Made by a program: the position numbers and the translations under genes. Positions 6,732 to 15,328 of a DNA stretch of 37,628 bases are shown here, in pieces; the stretch's first letter is position 1; the number at the start of each line of letters is the position of its first letter. The stretch spans positions 1-37,628 of the forward strand of contig JACQHB010000004.1 in assembly GCA_016199215.1 (NCBI GenBank), given 5' to 3'. This DNA comes from Candidatus Doudnabacteria bacterium. GTDB lineage: Bacteria > Patescibacteriota > Doudnabacteria > UBA920 > O2-02-FULL-48-8. Under the pieces are notes generated by a model that worked only from the letters and a program-made list of their open reading frames with translations, had not been told where the DNA came from and did not search any database.

Positions 6732-9269
6732 TTAAACTTTAGCTATATCCACCTGTTTTATCTGCACAAACTGTCCGTTCATGCTCACCTTAACGTCATT
6801 GCCCTCATTGACTTCGCCCGAAATTATTTTTTCAGCCAGCGGGTCCTCGACTAGCTCTTGTATCTTTCTTCGGACAAACCTCGCCCCTTGGGCGGGGTCG
6901 TAGCTTTTTTCGGTGATAAACTTGACCACGTCCTTGTCGAACAGCAAATTAATTTTTTGCTGTTTGGCCACATGCTCGGCCAGGATGTTGAGTTCAAGGC
7001 TGACTATCTTTTTAATTTCATCAATGCCCAATGGCCGGAACACAAGAACCTTGTCGATTCGATTCAGCAATTCGGGCCGCATAATTTCTTTAAGCGAACC
7101 AAGCACTTTTTCTTTGACCCGGTCATACTGTTCTTCCGCTTTTTTGCGCTCGTCATTCATCAGTTCGAATGTCCTGTCCTGGGAAAAGCCAAAGGCGTTG
7201 GCCTGGCGGTTGAGGTCTGTAATGCCGATGTTGGAAGTCATAATTATGATGGTGTTGCGGAAATTGACATGTTTGCCCTGGGCGTCAGTAAGCATTCCTT
7301 CCTCCAGAATCTGCAGCAAGATATTAAAGACGTCAGGATGGGCTTTTTCGATTTCATCAAACAGAATTACGGCGTAAGGCTTGCGGCGGATTTCCTCGGT
7401 CAGCCTGCCGCCTTCTTCGTATCCGACGTAGCCAGCCGGGGCTCCGATCAGCCTGGCGACATTGTGTCGCTCCATGAATTCAGACATATCAACTCGAATC
7501 ATGGCGTCTTTATCTTCAAATACCTCGGCAGCCAAAACTTTGGCGGTTTCAGTTTTACCCACGCCGGTTGGACCTAAAAAGAGGAAAGAGGCGATTGGGC
7601 GTTTGGGCGAAGCAATGCCCGCTCGGGATCTTCGGATCGCCGAGGAAATGATTTTAATTGCCTCATCTTGCCCGATAATGCGGCTCTGGAGGATTTTTTC
7701 CAGATTGGTCAGTTTTTTTGCTTCGGTCTTGAGCAGCTTATTAAGAGGAATTTTGGTGATCATTGAAACGGTTCGAGAAATATCCTCGCCCGTGATTTCG
7801 TTTATGGTTAAAGGTTTTTTGGTAGCGATTTTTTGATATTCCATTTTTTGCTTCTTCAGCTTGTCTTCCTGCGATTTCAGATGCAACGCGGTCGTGAAAT
7901 CTTGCAGCATTACCGCCTTGGTTTTTTCTTCCTCAAGTTTTTTGAGCTCGTTTTCAATTTTTTTCACTGTCCTCACCCCGCGGGACTTGTTGCTGATCGT
8001 TTTGGTGTAAGCCGCTGTCTCGTCAATCAAATCCAAAGCCTTGTCAGGCAAGAAGCGGTCGTTAATATAGCGCGCGGACAAATCGACAGCCGCTTTGATT
8101 GCGTCATCCGTGATCGTGAGGCTGTGGTGCTTTTCGTAGTTCGGCCGAAGTCCGGTAAGGATCTGCATGCTTTCTTCCATGCTTGGCTCTTCAACCAGGA
8201 TTGGCTGGAATCTTCGCTCAAGCGCGGCGTCGTGCTCAATATGTTTTTTATATTCAGTCAGTGTGGTTGCCCCGATCACCCGAATTTCGCCTCTGGCCAA
8301 GGCGGGCTTCAAAATATTGGCAGCGTCCAAAGAGCCGGTGGTGGCGCCGGCGCCGACTATGGTGTGAAGTTCGTCGATAAATAAGATTATATTGGGGTTT
8401 TCCCGCACTTCATCTATCACTTGCTTCAATCGCTGCTCGAATTCTCCCCGGAACATGGATCCCGCGACAACCAAGGCCATATCCAGGGCGATGATTTTTT
8501 TATCCAGCAACGAATCAGGCACTTCATGCTTAACAATTGCCAAAGCAAGGCCCTCAACAATTGCCGTTTTGCCCACTCCCGGTTCTCCGATTAAAACAGG
8601 ATTATTTTTGGTTCTTCGGTTCAAAATGGAAATCAGGCGTTCGATTTCGGCTTTGCGTCCAATCACCGGATCGATTTTGCCGCTCCGAGCTTTCTTGGAA
8701 AGGTCTATGGAAAAATAATCCAAAGCCGGAGTTTTCCCCGCTGAGACCGGTTTTTCGTCCAAACCGGCAAGGCCGGGCTGCATCTGCTCGTCGGAATTAA
8801 GCAGGTCGGGAATGCGGGAAACGTTTTCGAAGATGGCCTGGAGGTTTTTCCGCACTTCGCTTACCGAAACTTTCATGCTCAAAAGAATAGACTTGGCTTC
8901 GTCGTTTTCCATATCCGCGATGCCGTACAGGAAATGTTCGGTCCCGATAAATTGGTACTGGTAGCGGGAGGCGACTATGGCGGATTTTTCAATGACCTCC
9001 CGAAGATTATTGGTCAGCCTTGGCTGCCATTTGTCCGATATGTTGTTTTGGTTGAGTTTGACAATCTCCTGCCTTATGAACTCGGATGTAATTCGATTTT
9101 TTCGCAAGAGTTCAGAAGCAAAGGAGGAATCCTCTTGAAGGATCCCATACAAAAGATGCTCGCTGCCGATATGGTCATGCTTCAGGTCTTCAGAGATTTT
9201 TTGCGAGGTGATTAAGGCGTTTTTTGCCCTGGACGAGAGCCGCTCTAAGATGAAGGAGAAGTTATTCAT
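6732..9269 (-). CDS. clpC: ATP-dependent Clp protease ATP-binding subunit ClpC
   Basis: An 845-aa Hsp100 unfoldase that feeds substrates to ClpP. It has the double Clp N-domain (about 1-145), then AAA1 with Walker A GEPGVGKT and Walker B LFIDELH. A short middle domain has a UVR-like stretch (EKTKAVMLQDFTTALHLKSQEDKL). AAA2 follows with GPTGVGKT, VILFDEIEKAHPDV and the arginine-finger region PELLNRIDKVLVF. The UVR segment and short middle domain favour ClpC over ClpB. AFGF in the AAA2 loop fits the ClpP-docking (I/L/V)GF motif. The start is fixed by MNNFSFILERLSSRAKNAL. An unusual inverted-repeat leader ends right at the start codon; no CtsR or CIRCE box was seen. Confidence 0.95.
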   Translation of the reverse strand: MNNFSFILERLSSRAKNALITSQKISEDLKHDHIGSEHLLYGILQEDSSFASELLRKNRITSEFIRQEIVKLNQNNISDKWQPRLTNNLREVIEKSAIVASRYQYQFIGTEHFLYGIADMENDEAKSILLSMKVSVSEVRKNLQAIFENVSRIPDLLNSDEQMQPGLAGLDEKPVSAGKTPALDYFSIDLSKKARSGKIDPVIGRKAEIERLISILNRRTKNNPVLIGEPGVGKTAIVEGLALAIVKHEVPDSLLDKKIIALDMALVVAGSMFRGEFEQRLKQVIDEVRENPNIILFIDELHTIVGAGATTGSLDAANILKPALARGEIRVIGATTLTEYKKHIEHDAALERRFQPILVEEPSMEESMQILTGLRPNYEKHHSLTITDDAIKAAVDLSARYINDRFLPDKALDLIDETAAYTKTISNKSRGVRTVKKIENELKKLEEEKTKAVMLQDFTTALHLKSQEDKLKKQKMEYQKIATKKPLTINEITGEDISRTVSMITKIPLNKLLKTEAKKLTNLEKILQSRIIGQDEAIKIISSAIRRSRAGIASPKRPIASFLFLGPTGVGKTETAKVLAAEVFEDKDAMIRVDMSEFMERHNVARLIGAPAGYVGYEEGGRLTEEIRRKPYAVILFDEIEKAHPDVFNILLQILEEGMLTDAQGKHVNFRNTIIIMTSNIGITDLNRQANAFGFSQDRTFELMNDERKKAEEQYDRVKEKVLGSLKEIMRPELLNRIDKVLVFRPLGIDEIKKIVSLELNILAEHVAKQQKINLLFDKDVVKFITEKSYDPAQGARFVRRKIQELVEDPLAEKIISGEVNEGNDVKVSMNGQFVQIKQVDIAKV

Positions 9270-9412
9270 ATCAGGTACTGAAAATTTGATTAATAGTTAA
9301 TAATAATTATAATAATCTGATATTTTGCCAGTTGCTAGATGTTAAGTTAATTAATTGTTTTTTTAAGCTGTTTCGTTGGAAACGAAACAGCTATCAAATT
9401 TCTAGTACCTGA
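9270..9412 (-). promoter_or_regulatory. element A, copy 1: inverted-repeat leader of clpC
   Basis: TCAGGTACTGAAAATTTGAT (9271-9290) and ATCAAATTTCTAGTACCTGA (9393-9412) form a 20-bp stem with one mismatch and one G-U. Inside lies a perfect 12-bp hairpin, AGCTGTTTCGTT-GGA-AACGAAACAGCT (9366-9392), plus AT-rich sequence. The left arm ends one base before the clpC ATG. Copy 2 (25531-25667) ends one base before the rplY ATG. Absolute orientation is the same in both copies, so relative to its gene this copy is inverted. Confidence 0.7.
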
Positions 9413-9425
9413 CATAATGGGTTAT

Positions 9426-9453
9426 ACTATAGTTATTATATCAGGAAAGTCAA
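9426..9453 (-). promoter_or_regulatory. candidate clpC promoter
   Basis: On the minus strand TTGACT (9453-9448), 16 bases, TATAGT (9431-9426). Predicted transcription starts about 7 bases before element A, so the element would form the 5' UTR. Confidence 0.55.
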
Positions 9454-9462
9454 TGGACATGA

Positions 9463-9570
9463 ATCCCGTTAGAAAATTACATGCTTTAGGCTATATAAGC
9501 TGATTTAATGGGGATTATCCTTGTGTTCATCTGTTCATCAGTGAATTAAATTAATATTTCTAAACGGGAT
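9463..9570. repeat. element B, copy 1: CCCGTTAGAAA inverted repeat
   Basis: ATCCCGTTAGAAAAT (9463-9477) and ATTTCTAAACGGGAT (9556-9570) are inverted arms with one offset. The right arm runs into the recX ATG (9569). Copy 2 is at 25422-25490. In both places element B lies 40-50 bp upstream of element A relative to the A-linked gene. Confidence 0.65.
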
Positions 9571-9982
9571 GAATATATACGAGAAAGCTTTGAGTTTGTT
9601 AAAGATTCGGCCCCATCATTCGGCTGAATTGACCAAAAAACTTTTGCTGCGCCGCTTCAAGAAATCCGAAGTCGAAGCAGTCATTGGAAAGTTAACCCAA
9701 CAAAAACTTCTTGACAATGATCAATACGCACAAACTTATTTGGACAATTTGATCAAATACAAGACCCTGGGCTTTTATGGGCTTAAGGCCAAGTTAATGC
9801 AGCGGGGGGTTGCCGGGCAGGAGGCGGAAAATTTGCTAAAAGCAAATTTTCCGCCTGAGAAAGAACGCGAAGTTGCTCTACGCCTGGTGGAACGCTCAGG
9901 CAAGATGGGTAAATTAAAACTCGCCCAAAAATTGGCGAGAAAAGGATTCAGAAGCGAAATAATCAGAAGTTCATTTGGTTGA
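9569..9982 (+). CDS. recX: RecX-family regulatory protein
   Basis: A 137-aa protein made of the three-helix RecX repeats, e.g. YEKALSLLKIRPHHSAELTKKLLLRRFKKSEVEAVIGKL and LDNDQYAQTYLDNLIKYKTLGFYGLKAKLMQRGV. RecX inhibits RecA filaments. It is at the short end for the family. It is divergent from clpC, and its ATG sits inside the right arm of element B. The 3' end overlaps the end of the convergent htpX gene by about 20 bases. Confidence 0.87.
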   Translation: MNIYEKALSLLKIRPHHSAELTKKLLLRRFKKSEVEAVIGKLTQQKLLDNDQYAQTYLDNLIKYKTLGFYGLKAKLMQRGVAGQEAENLLKANFPPEKEREVALRLVERSGKMGKLKLAQKLARKGFRSEIIRSSFG

Positions 9983-10862
9983 GTTTCGCAATCCGTTCCT
10001 TGATAGGCGGGTGGGTTTGGAAAAGTCCGGCAAACCAACCTATGCGATCCCTGTTGTCCACGTGTTCCTTAAGCGGATTGACGATGTATAAGTGGGCCGT
10101 GGCTTTGTTGGCCACTTCCAAAGGTTCGTGGTCTGCCGCGATTTTTTCCAAAGCAGAAGCAAGGCCTTGCGGATATCTGGTAAGCAGAGCCCCTGAAGCA
10201 TCGGCAAGATACTCTCTTCGCCGGGATACCGCCAATTGGATCAAGGTCGCGGCGATGGGGGAAATAAGAGCTAGGATCAAACCCGCGATTGCGAATATCG
10301 CTCCTGCCTGTCCGTTATTGCGCCTTCTTCCATGGAAAGATATTCGAAGCAGCCAGTCCGAAAGCAAAGTCACAACACCCACCAGCACGACTATGATAGT
10401 GGAAAGACGAATGTCATAATTGCCGATGTGCGAAAGTTCATGGGCCATAACCCCTTCCAATTCCGGTTTTGTCAGTTTAGACCTAAGCCCGGTTGTAATG
10501 GCAACCACAGCGTGTTGAGGGTTTCGTCCTGTGGCAAACGCGTTCGGCGCGGTATCTTCAATCAAGTAGATTTTTGGGGTAGGCAAACCAGCTCCTATGG
10601 CTAAATTCTCAACTGTCCGGTAAAGTTCTGGGTCATCAACGCGTTTGACTTCTTTGGCGTGGGACATAGCCAGCACGATTTTGTCAGAATAAAAATAGCT
10701 GGTCAGGCTTAAGACAATTGAAATAGCCACCGCTATCGGAAGCAGAGCCGGTTCGCCCGCGTAAGCGGCAAATACGTAACCCAAAGCAATGATCAGCACG
10801 AGAAAGAATGTAAGAAACAGCGCTGTTTTTTGTTTGTTACGAGAGATTTCTGTGTAAACCAT
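9963..10862 (-). CDS. htpX: HtpX-like M48 membrane metalloprotease
   Basis: 299 aa from the ATG at 10862. The open frame extends 7 codons upstream, but those codons (MNFEFHT) derive from an AT-rich repeat. Two N-terminal transmembrane helices (about 12-55) precede the zinc motif HELSH (141-145). Two more hydrophobic segments (about 155-215) follow, with a third ligand in REYLADASG. HtpX degrades misfolded membrane proteins. Its neighbour lemA is a frequent partner, and both are transcribed leftward. Confidence 0.92.
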   Translation of the reverse strand: MVYTEISRNKQKTALFLTFFLVLIIALGYVFAAYAGEPALLPIAVAISIVLSLTSYFYSDKIVLAMSHAKEVKRVDDPELYRTVENLAIGAGLPTPKIYLIEDTAPNAFATGRNPQHAVVAITTGLRSKLTKPELEGVMAHELSHIGNYDIRLSTIIVVLVGVVTLLSDWLLRISFHGRRRNNGQAGAIFAIAGLILALISPIAATLIQLAVSRRREYLADASGALLTRYPQGLASALEKIAADHEPLEVANKATAHLYIVNPLKEHVDNRDRIGWFAGLFQTHPPIKERIAKLNQMNF

Positions 10863-10960
10863 AGTATGAAATTCAAAATTCAAAGCTCAAAATTCAAATA
10901 AGATTTAATAATTACTTAAATTTTAAAATATATTTGTGCTTTGGATTTTGTGCTTTGAAA
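10863..10960. repeat. AT-rich intergenic repeat (ATTCAAAATTC / GTGCTTTGGATTTTG)
   Basis: The stretch contains ATTCAAAATTCAAAGCTCAA on one side and TTTGTGCTTTGGATTTTGTG on the other, imperfect inverted copies. A similar pair flanks 17152-17235 near miaA. It supplies apparent N-terminal codons to htpX. Confidence 0.5.
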
Positions 10961-11509
10961 TTAAAACTGGACGTTCACTGGTTGGCCCTCAACACCTTTC
11001 TCATCTATATCAAAGAAAGGCTTGACGCTAAAACCTAACATGCCGGCAAAAAGATTGGTTGGGAATGTCTGCAGTTTAGTATTAAAGTCCCGGACATTGC
11101 CATTGTAAAACCGCCTGGAAGCCTGGATTTTGTCTTCCGTGTCAGTCAAATCCGATTGCAGCTGCAGAAAGTTTTGGTTAGCCTTAAGATCCGGATAGTT
11201 TTCCGCTACCGCGAACAAGGACCGAATCGTTTGGGAGAGCTGGTTTTCGGCCGCGAGCTTCGCGCTGGGATTTGGCGCTGCCATGGCAGCAGCCCTGGCG
11301 TTGGTTACTTTTTCAAACAGTTCTTTTTCATGTCCGGCGTAGCCCTTGACGGTGTTGACCAGGTTGGGGATGAGGTCATACCGTCTTTTTAGCTGGACTT
11401 CGATGTCGGACCAGGCTTCGTCCACCCGGTTTCTTGAACGAACCAGGCTGTTGAACATCACGATCAGCCAAAGGATGAGCAAGGCCAGAATTATGAGCGC
11501 GTAAATCAT
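10961..11509 (-). CDS. lemA: LemA family protein
   Basis: A 182-aa protein with one N-terminal transmembrane helix (about 2-20). A LemA coiled-coil domain follows: SRNRVDEAWSDIEVQLKRRYDLIPNLVNTVKGYAGHE and TNARAAAMAA, ending with FNTKLQTFPTNLFAGMLGF. The function is not well defined; LemA genes often sit beside M48 proteases, as here with htpX. A palindrome, CCTGCC-GCTA-GGCAGG (about 11523-11538), follows on the far side of its start. Confidence 0.92.
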   Translation of the reverse strand: MIYALIILALLILWLIVMFNSLVRSRNRVDEAWSDIEVQLKRRYDLIPNLVNTVKGYAGHEKELFEKVTNARAAAMAAPNPSAKLAAENQLSQTIRSLFAVAENYPDLKANQNFLQLQSDLTDTEDKIQASRRFYNGNVRDFNTKLQTFPTNLFAGMLGFSVKPFFDIDEKGVEGQPVNVQF

Positions 11510-11540
11510 ATTTTCCTTCCCGCCTGCCGCTAGGCAGGTC

Positions 11541-11569
11541 TTTAAGGTTGGCTACATATATGTTATAAT
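11541..11569 (+). promoter_or_regulatory. promoter of the gatCAB operon
   Basis: TTTAAG (11541-11546), 17 bases, TATAAT (11564-11569), 36 bases before the gatC ATG. Confidence 0.55.
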
Positions 11570-11604
11570 ATAGCCGATTTCTATACCTGTAATATATAGT
11601 TTTT

Positions 11605-11889
11605 ATGGCAATTTCACAAGAAGAGGTCGAACGAATCGCCCGATTGGCCAGGCTTAAGTTCGACGGACCGGAAAAAACCAAGTTACAAACGGAATTGTCC
11701 GCGATTCTTAATTATGTGGATCAGCTTAAAGAAGTTGAAGCCAAAGTTTCAGAAAGTGAATTTGAAACAGAAGGAGCCAACTTGATGCGGGATGATGTGG
11801 CAGAAGTTTTAATTGACCGTGAAGAACTGTTGGGCAGGGCGCCGACGAGAGAAGGAAATTTCTTCAAAGTAAAATCGGTCTTAGACTAA
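11605..11889 (+). CDS. gatC: Asp-tRNA(Asn)/Glu-tRNA(Gln) amidotransferase subunit C
   Basis: A 94-aa subunit with the family signature ISQEEVERIARLARLKF at the N-terminus and LREDxV-like LMRDDVAEVLIDREELLGRAP near the C-terminus. GatC stabilises the GatA-GatB contact in the transamidosome that makes Gln-tRNA(Gln) and/or Asn-tRNA(Asn). First gene of a five-gene, tightly spaced operon. Confidence 0.94.
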   Translation: MAISQEEVERIARLARLKFDGPEKTKLQTELSAILNYVDQLKEVEAKVSESEFETEGANLMRDDVAEVLIDREELLGRAPTREGNFFKVKSVLD

Positions 11890-11907
11890 TTTTATCTAAT
11901 TTTTTTC

Positions 11908-13359
11908 ATGGAATTAACAGATATTACTCTCAAAGAAGCTTCACGAAAATTAGCAAGTAAGGGAATCTCGGCTAGAGAACTGGTGGCGGCGTTTCTAAAT
12001 AGGGTAAAGCAAGTGGATAAATCGGTCCACGCTTTTTTGTCAGTCTATGAAAACGAAGCGCTGGCTTGCGCAGACGAGGCGGATGGCAGGATTTTAGATG
12101 GGACCAGCTTTTCACTCACAGGGATTCCTTACGCTGTCAAAGATTGCATATTGGTTAAAGGCGCTAAGGCTACGGCTGGATCAAAAATTTTGGAAAACTA
12201 TATAGCTCCTTACGACGCCACAGTCATAAAAAAACTGAAGGATCAGACGCCTGTAATGATAGGCAAGACAAACATGGACGAATTCGCCATGGGTTCTTCC
12301 ACGGAAAATTCGGCCTTTGGACCAACCAAAAATCCTTATGATTTAGACAGAGTTCCGGGAGGGTCTTCCGGAGGTTCAGCCGCGGCTGTTGCAGCGGGTG
12401 AAGCTATTTTTGCTTTGGGTTCGGATACAGGGGGATCAGTAAGGCAGCCTGCGGCCTTTTGCGGAGTCGTTGGTCTTAAGCCAACTTACGGCAGGGTCTC
12501 AAGACATGGATTAATGGCTATGGGATCATCCTTGGACCAGATAGGCGTGTTTAGCAAGACAGTAGAAGATTGCGCCATAGTTTTTGGCCAAATCGCGGGA
12601 ACTGATGAAAGGGATTCTACAAGTTTGCCTCAACCGGTCCCTGATTATGTAAACTTATTAAAGGAAGATTTAAAGGGGATTAAGGTGGGCATGCCAAAGG
12701 AGTATTTTGGCGACGGGATGGATAAGGAAGTGCGAAAAGTGATTGAGGATTCCATTAAAGTTTTTGAAAGATTGGGAGCAATCATCGAGGAGGTTTCTTT
12801 GCCCCATTCCAAATATGCCTTGTCTGTTTATTATGTGATTATGCCCGTGGAGGTTTCTGCCAATCTTTCCAGGTACGACGGGATTCGTTATGGCCTTTCG
12901 CTCCCAGGACAAACTTTGGAAGAAGTTTATTATAATACCAGGTCTGAAGGGTTAGGATCGGAAACCAAAAGACGGATCATGATAGGGGCCTACGCTTCCT
13001 CTGCTGGTTATTATGACGCTTATTACAAGAAAGCGATCCAAGTGCGGCGGTTGATTCGTCAGGATTTTGTGGAAGCTTTTAAAAAGGTGGACATCATGGT
13101 TACTCCCACAAGCCCAAACCGGCCGTGGAAATTTGGAGAAAAAAGCAAAGATCCGCTGCTGATGTATTTGGAAGACATTTTTACAGTTGGGCTAAATGTT
13201 GCCGGAGTTCCCGGGATAAGCGTTCCTTCAGGAGTGCTTGAGGACGGATTGCCTGTGGGGCTTCAGATAATCGCCCCGCATTTTGCCGAGGAAAGATTGT
13301 TTGCCTCAGGCCACGCTTTTGAAAAAGCGCTTGATTTAAAAATAAAACCCAAATTATGA
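11908..13359 (+). CDS. gatA: Asp-tRNA(Asn)/Glu-tRNA(Gln) amidotransferase subunit A
   Basis: A 483-aa amidase-signature enzyme that releases ammonia from glutamine. The Ser-cisSer-Lys triad lies in GIPYAVKD (Lys about 78), GGSSGGSAAAVAAG and GSDTGGSVRQPAAFCG. Length and ends are normal for GatA. The stop TGA overlaps the ATG of the following pilin gene, so the two are translationally coupled. Confidence 0.97.
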   Translation: MELTDITLKEASRKLASKGISARELVAAFLNRVKQVDKSVHAFLSVYENEALACADEADGRILDGTSFSLTGIPYAVKDCILVKGAKATAGSKILENYIAPYDATVIKKLKDQTPVMIGKTNMDEFAMGSSTENSAFGPTKNPYDLDRVPGGSSGGSAAAVAAGEAIFALGSDTGGSVRQPAAFCGVVGLKPTYGRVSRHGLMAMGSSLDQIGVFSKTVEDCAIVFGQIAGTDERDSTSLPQPVPDYVNLLKEDLKGIKVGMPKEYFGDGMDKEVRKVIEDSIKVFERLGAIIEEVSLPHSKYALSVYYVIMPVEVSANLSRYDGIRYGLSLPGQTLEEVYYNTRSEGLGSETKRRIMIGAYASSAGYYDAYYKKAIQVRRLIRQDFVEAFKKVDIMVTPTSPNRPWKFGEKSKDPLLMYLEDIFTVGLNVAGVPGISVPSGVLEDGLPVGLQIIAPHFAEERLFASGHAFEKALDLKIKPKL

Positions 13360-13850
13360 AAATTATTCTAACCATCTTGTTATTTGCCTTGCTAGTGCCT
13401 ACTTTTGCTTTTGCCCAGTCCAGCACTAATCCTTGCAGTAAGAACACGGCTGATTCTGGAATAGTAGCCCTCCCAAAATGCATAAACCAGATTTACACCT
13501 GGTCTTTGGGAGCCGCGGCTTTATTGGCGCTGTTGATGATTATTTTAGGGGGCTATTCAATAATGACAGCCCAGGGCAACGGGGAACAGGCAACAAAGGG
13601 CAAGGAATATATTTACTCGGCTGTCATCGGCCTCCTGCTTTTATTTACGGCTTACCTTTTGTTAAGAACCATAAATCCGGATTTGGTCAATTTCCAAATT
13701 AGCGGACAATGTTTGGATGGCGCTGGAAATCCTGTTAATGCCGCTGACCCCGAAGCTTGCAAAAATGCTGGAGGACGGTGGGATCTTTTTAAGCCAGTCC
13801 TACCCTCCAGCCCTTTGCCAGGCACAGGCACGCCAACTCCATTGCCATGA
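13356..13850 (+). CDS. VirB2/TrbC-like (T4SS-type) pilin protein
   Basis: A 164-aa protein with a clear signal peptide (about 1-20, cut near FAFA-QSS). A cysteine pair, C28 and C42, comes next, followed by two long hydrophobic helices (about 46-69 and 85-106) separated by a short polar loop (MTAQGNGEQATKGKEY). This is the two-helix layout of type IV secretion pilins. The C-terminal tail has further cysteines (GQCLDG, EACKNAGGRW) and is rich in Pro and Thr. It sits inside the gatCAB operon with ATGA overlaps on both sides, an odd position. Patescibacteria carry many such pilin-like genes of unknown role. Confidence 0.8.
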   Translation: MKIILTILLFALLVPTFAFAQSSTNPCSKNTADSGIVALPKCINQIYTWSLGAAALLALLMIILGGYSIMTAQGNGEQATKGKEYIYSAVIGLLLLFTAYLLLRTINPDLVNFQISGQCLDGAGNPVNAADPEACKNAGGRWDLFKPVLPSSPLPGTGTPTPLP

Positions 13851-15328
13851 AATACGAACCAATCATCGGACTTGAAGTCCACGTCCAATTAAAGACCAAA
13901 AGCAAAATGTTTTGCTCTTCTAAAAACGCGGAGAGCGATATTCCGAACGTGAATATCTGCGAAGTTTGCACTGCCCAGCCAGGGACGCTTCCGGTGATCA
14001 ACAGGGAAGCGGTGCGCAAGTCGATTATGGTCGGGCTTGCCCTTGATTGCCAGATTGCTGAATTTGCCAAGTTTGACCGAAAAAATTATTTTTATCCGGA
14101 TCTGCCTAAGGGATACCAGATTTCCCAATTCGACTATCCCATCAATGGGAAGGGAACATTAACGATAACTGTTAACAACAACGAACGCGCCATTGGGATT
14201 ACCAGGGCGCACTTAGAGGAAGACGCGGGTAAGCTGGTACATCCAGAGGGCAAAAACTACAGCCTGGTTGATTACAATAGGACAGGAGTGCCGCTTTTGG
14301 AAATAGTCAGCGAGCCTGACATACGCGGCTCGGAAGAGGCAAGGGTTTATTTGCAGGAATTGCAGAATATTATGAGGTACCTTGGCGTATCCGACGCGGA
14401 TATGGAAAAAGGGCATCTGAGGTGCGATGCCAATATTTCAATGCGCAAACAAGGAGAGACAAAACTCCCGCCGTATAAAGTAGAGGTGAAGAATATGAAT
14501 TCGTTTAAGGCGGTGGCCGCTGCGATTGAATTTGAAATCAAAAGACAAGCGGAAATTTTGGACGAAGGGAAAACCCCTCCTCAAGAGACGAGGGGATGGG
14601 TGGATGACAATGGAGCTACAGTTTCAATGCGGAGCAAAGAGGAATCTATGGATTACAGATATTTCCCCGAACCTGATCTTCCGGTTTTGCATTTCGAAAA
14701 AACCTGGATAGATGAAATCAGGCGCGAGCTTCCGGAATTGCCCAATGCCCGCAAAGAACGATTTATTAAAGAATACAACTTGCCTGAAAAAGACGCGCGG
14801 ACTCTGGTAAGCTACAAGGCCCTTTCTGATTATTTTGAAGCGGTTGTTTCAGAATTCGACGAGTGGCTTGCGGCAGAACACATTAAATTTGACGCCGAGG
14901 ACCATGCAAAGCATTTAAAGCTTGCTTCAAACTGGGTTCTGGGGCAGTTTTCGTCTTTGCTCAATCAGAAGAGTATTAACCCGGGGGATTCAAAAGTTAC
15001 GCCTGAGAACTTTGCTGAGCTTATCAAGCTGATCGCAACTGGCAAGGTTTCTCAGCTTGCGGCCAAGGACGTGTTCGCCAAGATGTTCGAGACAGGCGAG
15101 GACCCATCGAATCTTTTGGAGTCAATGGGTCTTGCCCAGGTTTCAGACGAAGGTTTGATTCTGGATGCTGTCAAAAAAGTAATTTTAGAGAACCCAAAGG
15201 GAGTAGAGGACGCGAAGGCAAACCCAAAGGCATTGGGCTTTTTGGTCGGTCAGGTTATGAAGGAATTGAAAGGCAAGGGGAATCCTCAAATAATAAACGA
15301 ATTGTTAAAAAAAGAACTACTTAGCTGA
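13847..15328 (+). CDS. gatB: Asp-tRNA(Asn)/Glu-tRNA(Gln) amidotransferase subunit B
   Basis: A 493-aa kinase-like subunit that activates the mischarged aminoacyl-tRNA. Signatures are YEPIIGLEVHVQLKTKSKMFC, FYPDLPKGYQISQFDYP, HLEEDAGKLVH and VDYNRTGVPLLEIVSEPD. A helical tail domain with the C-terminal YqeY-like region ends in GNPQIINELLKKEL. The zinc-site cysteines (CSSKN, CEVCTAQPG) are present. The start overlaps the pilin stop, and the stop overlaps the next gene in TGATG. Confidence 0.97.
   Translation: MKYEPIIGLEVHVQLKTKSKMFCSSKNAESDIPNVNICEVCTAQPGTLPVINREAVRKSIMVGLALDCQIAEFAKFDRKNYFYPDLPKGYQISQFDYPINGKGTLTITVNNNERAIGITRAHLEEDAGKLVHPEGKNYSLVDYNRTGVPLLEIVSEPDIRGSEEARVYLQELQNIMRYLGVSDADMEKGHLRCDANISMRKQGETKLPPYKVEVKNMNSFKAVAAAIEFEIKRQAEILDEGKTPPQETRGWVDDNGATVSMRSKEESMDYRYFPEPDLPVLHFEKTWIDEIRRELPELPNARKERFIKEYNLPEKDARTLVSYKALSDYFEAVVSEFDEWLAAEHIKFDAEDHAKHLKLASNWVLGQFSSLLNQKSINPGDSKVTPENFAELIKLIATGKVSQLAAKDVFAKMFETGEDPSNLLESMGLAQVSDEGLILDAVKKVILENPKGVEDAKANPKALGFLVGQVMKELKGKGNPQIINELLKKELLS

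Noticed and set aside
6858-7577. 239-aa plus-strand frame inside clpC
   Set aside because: Antisense shadow of a conserved AAA+ gene with no independent start signals.
9270-9570. CIRCE or CtsR operator for clpC
   Set aside because: No TTAGCACTC-N9-GAGTGCTAA palindrome and no CtsR heptad repeat were visible.
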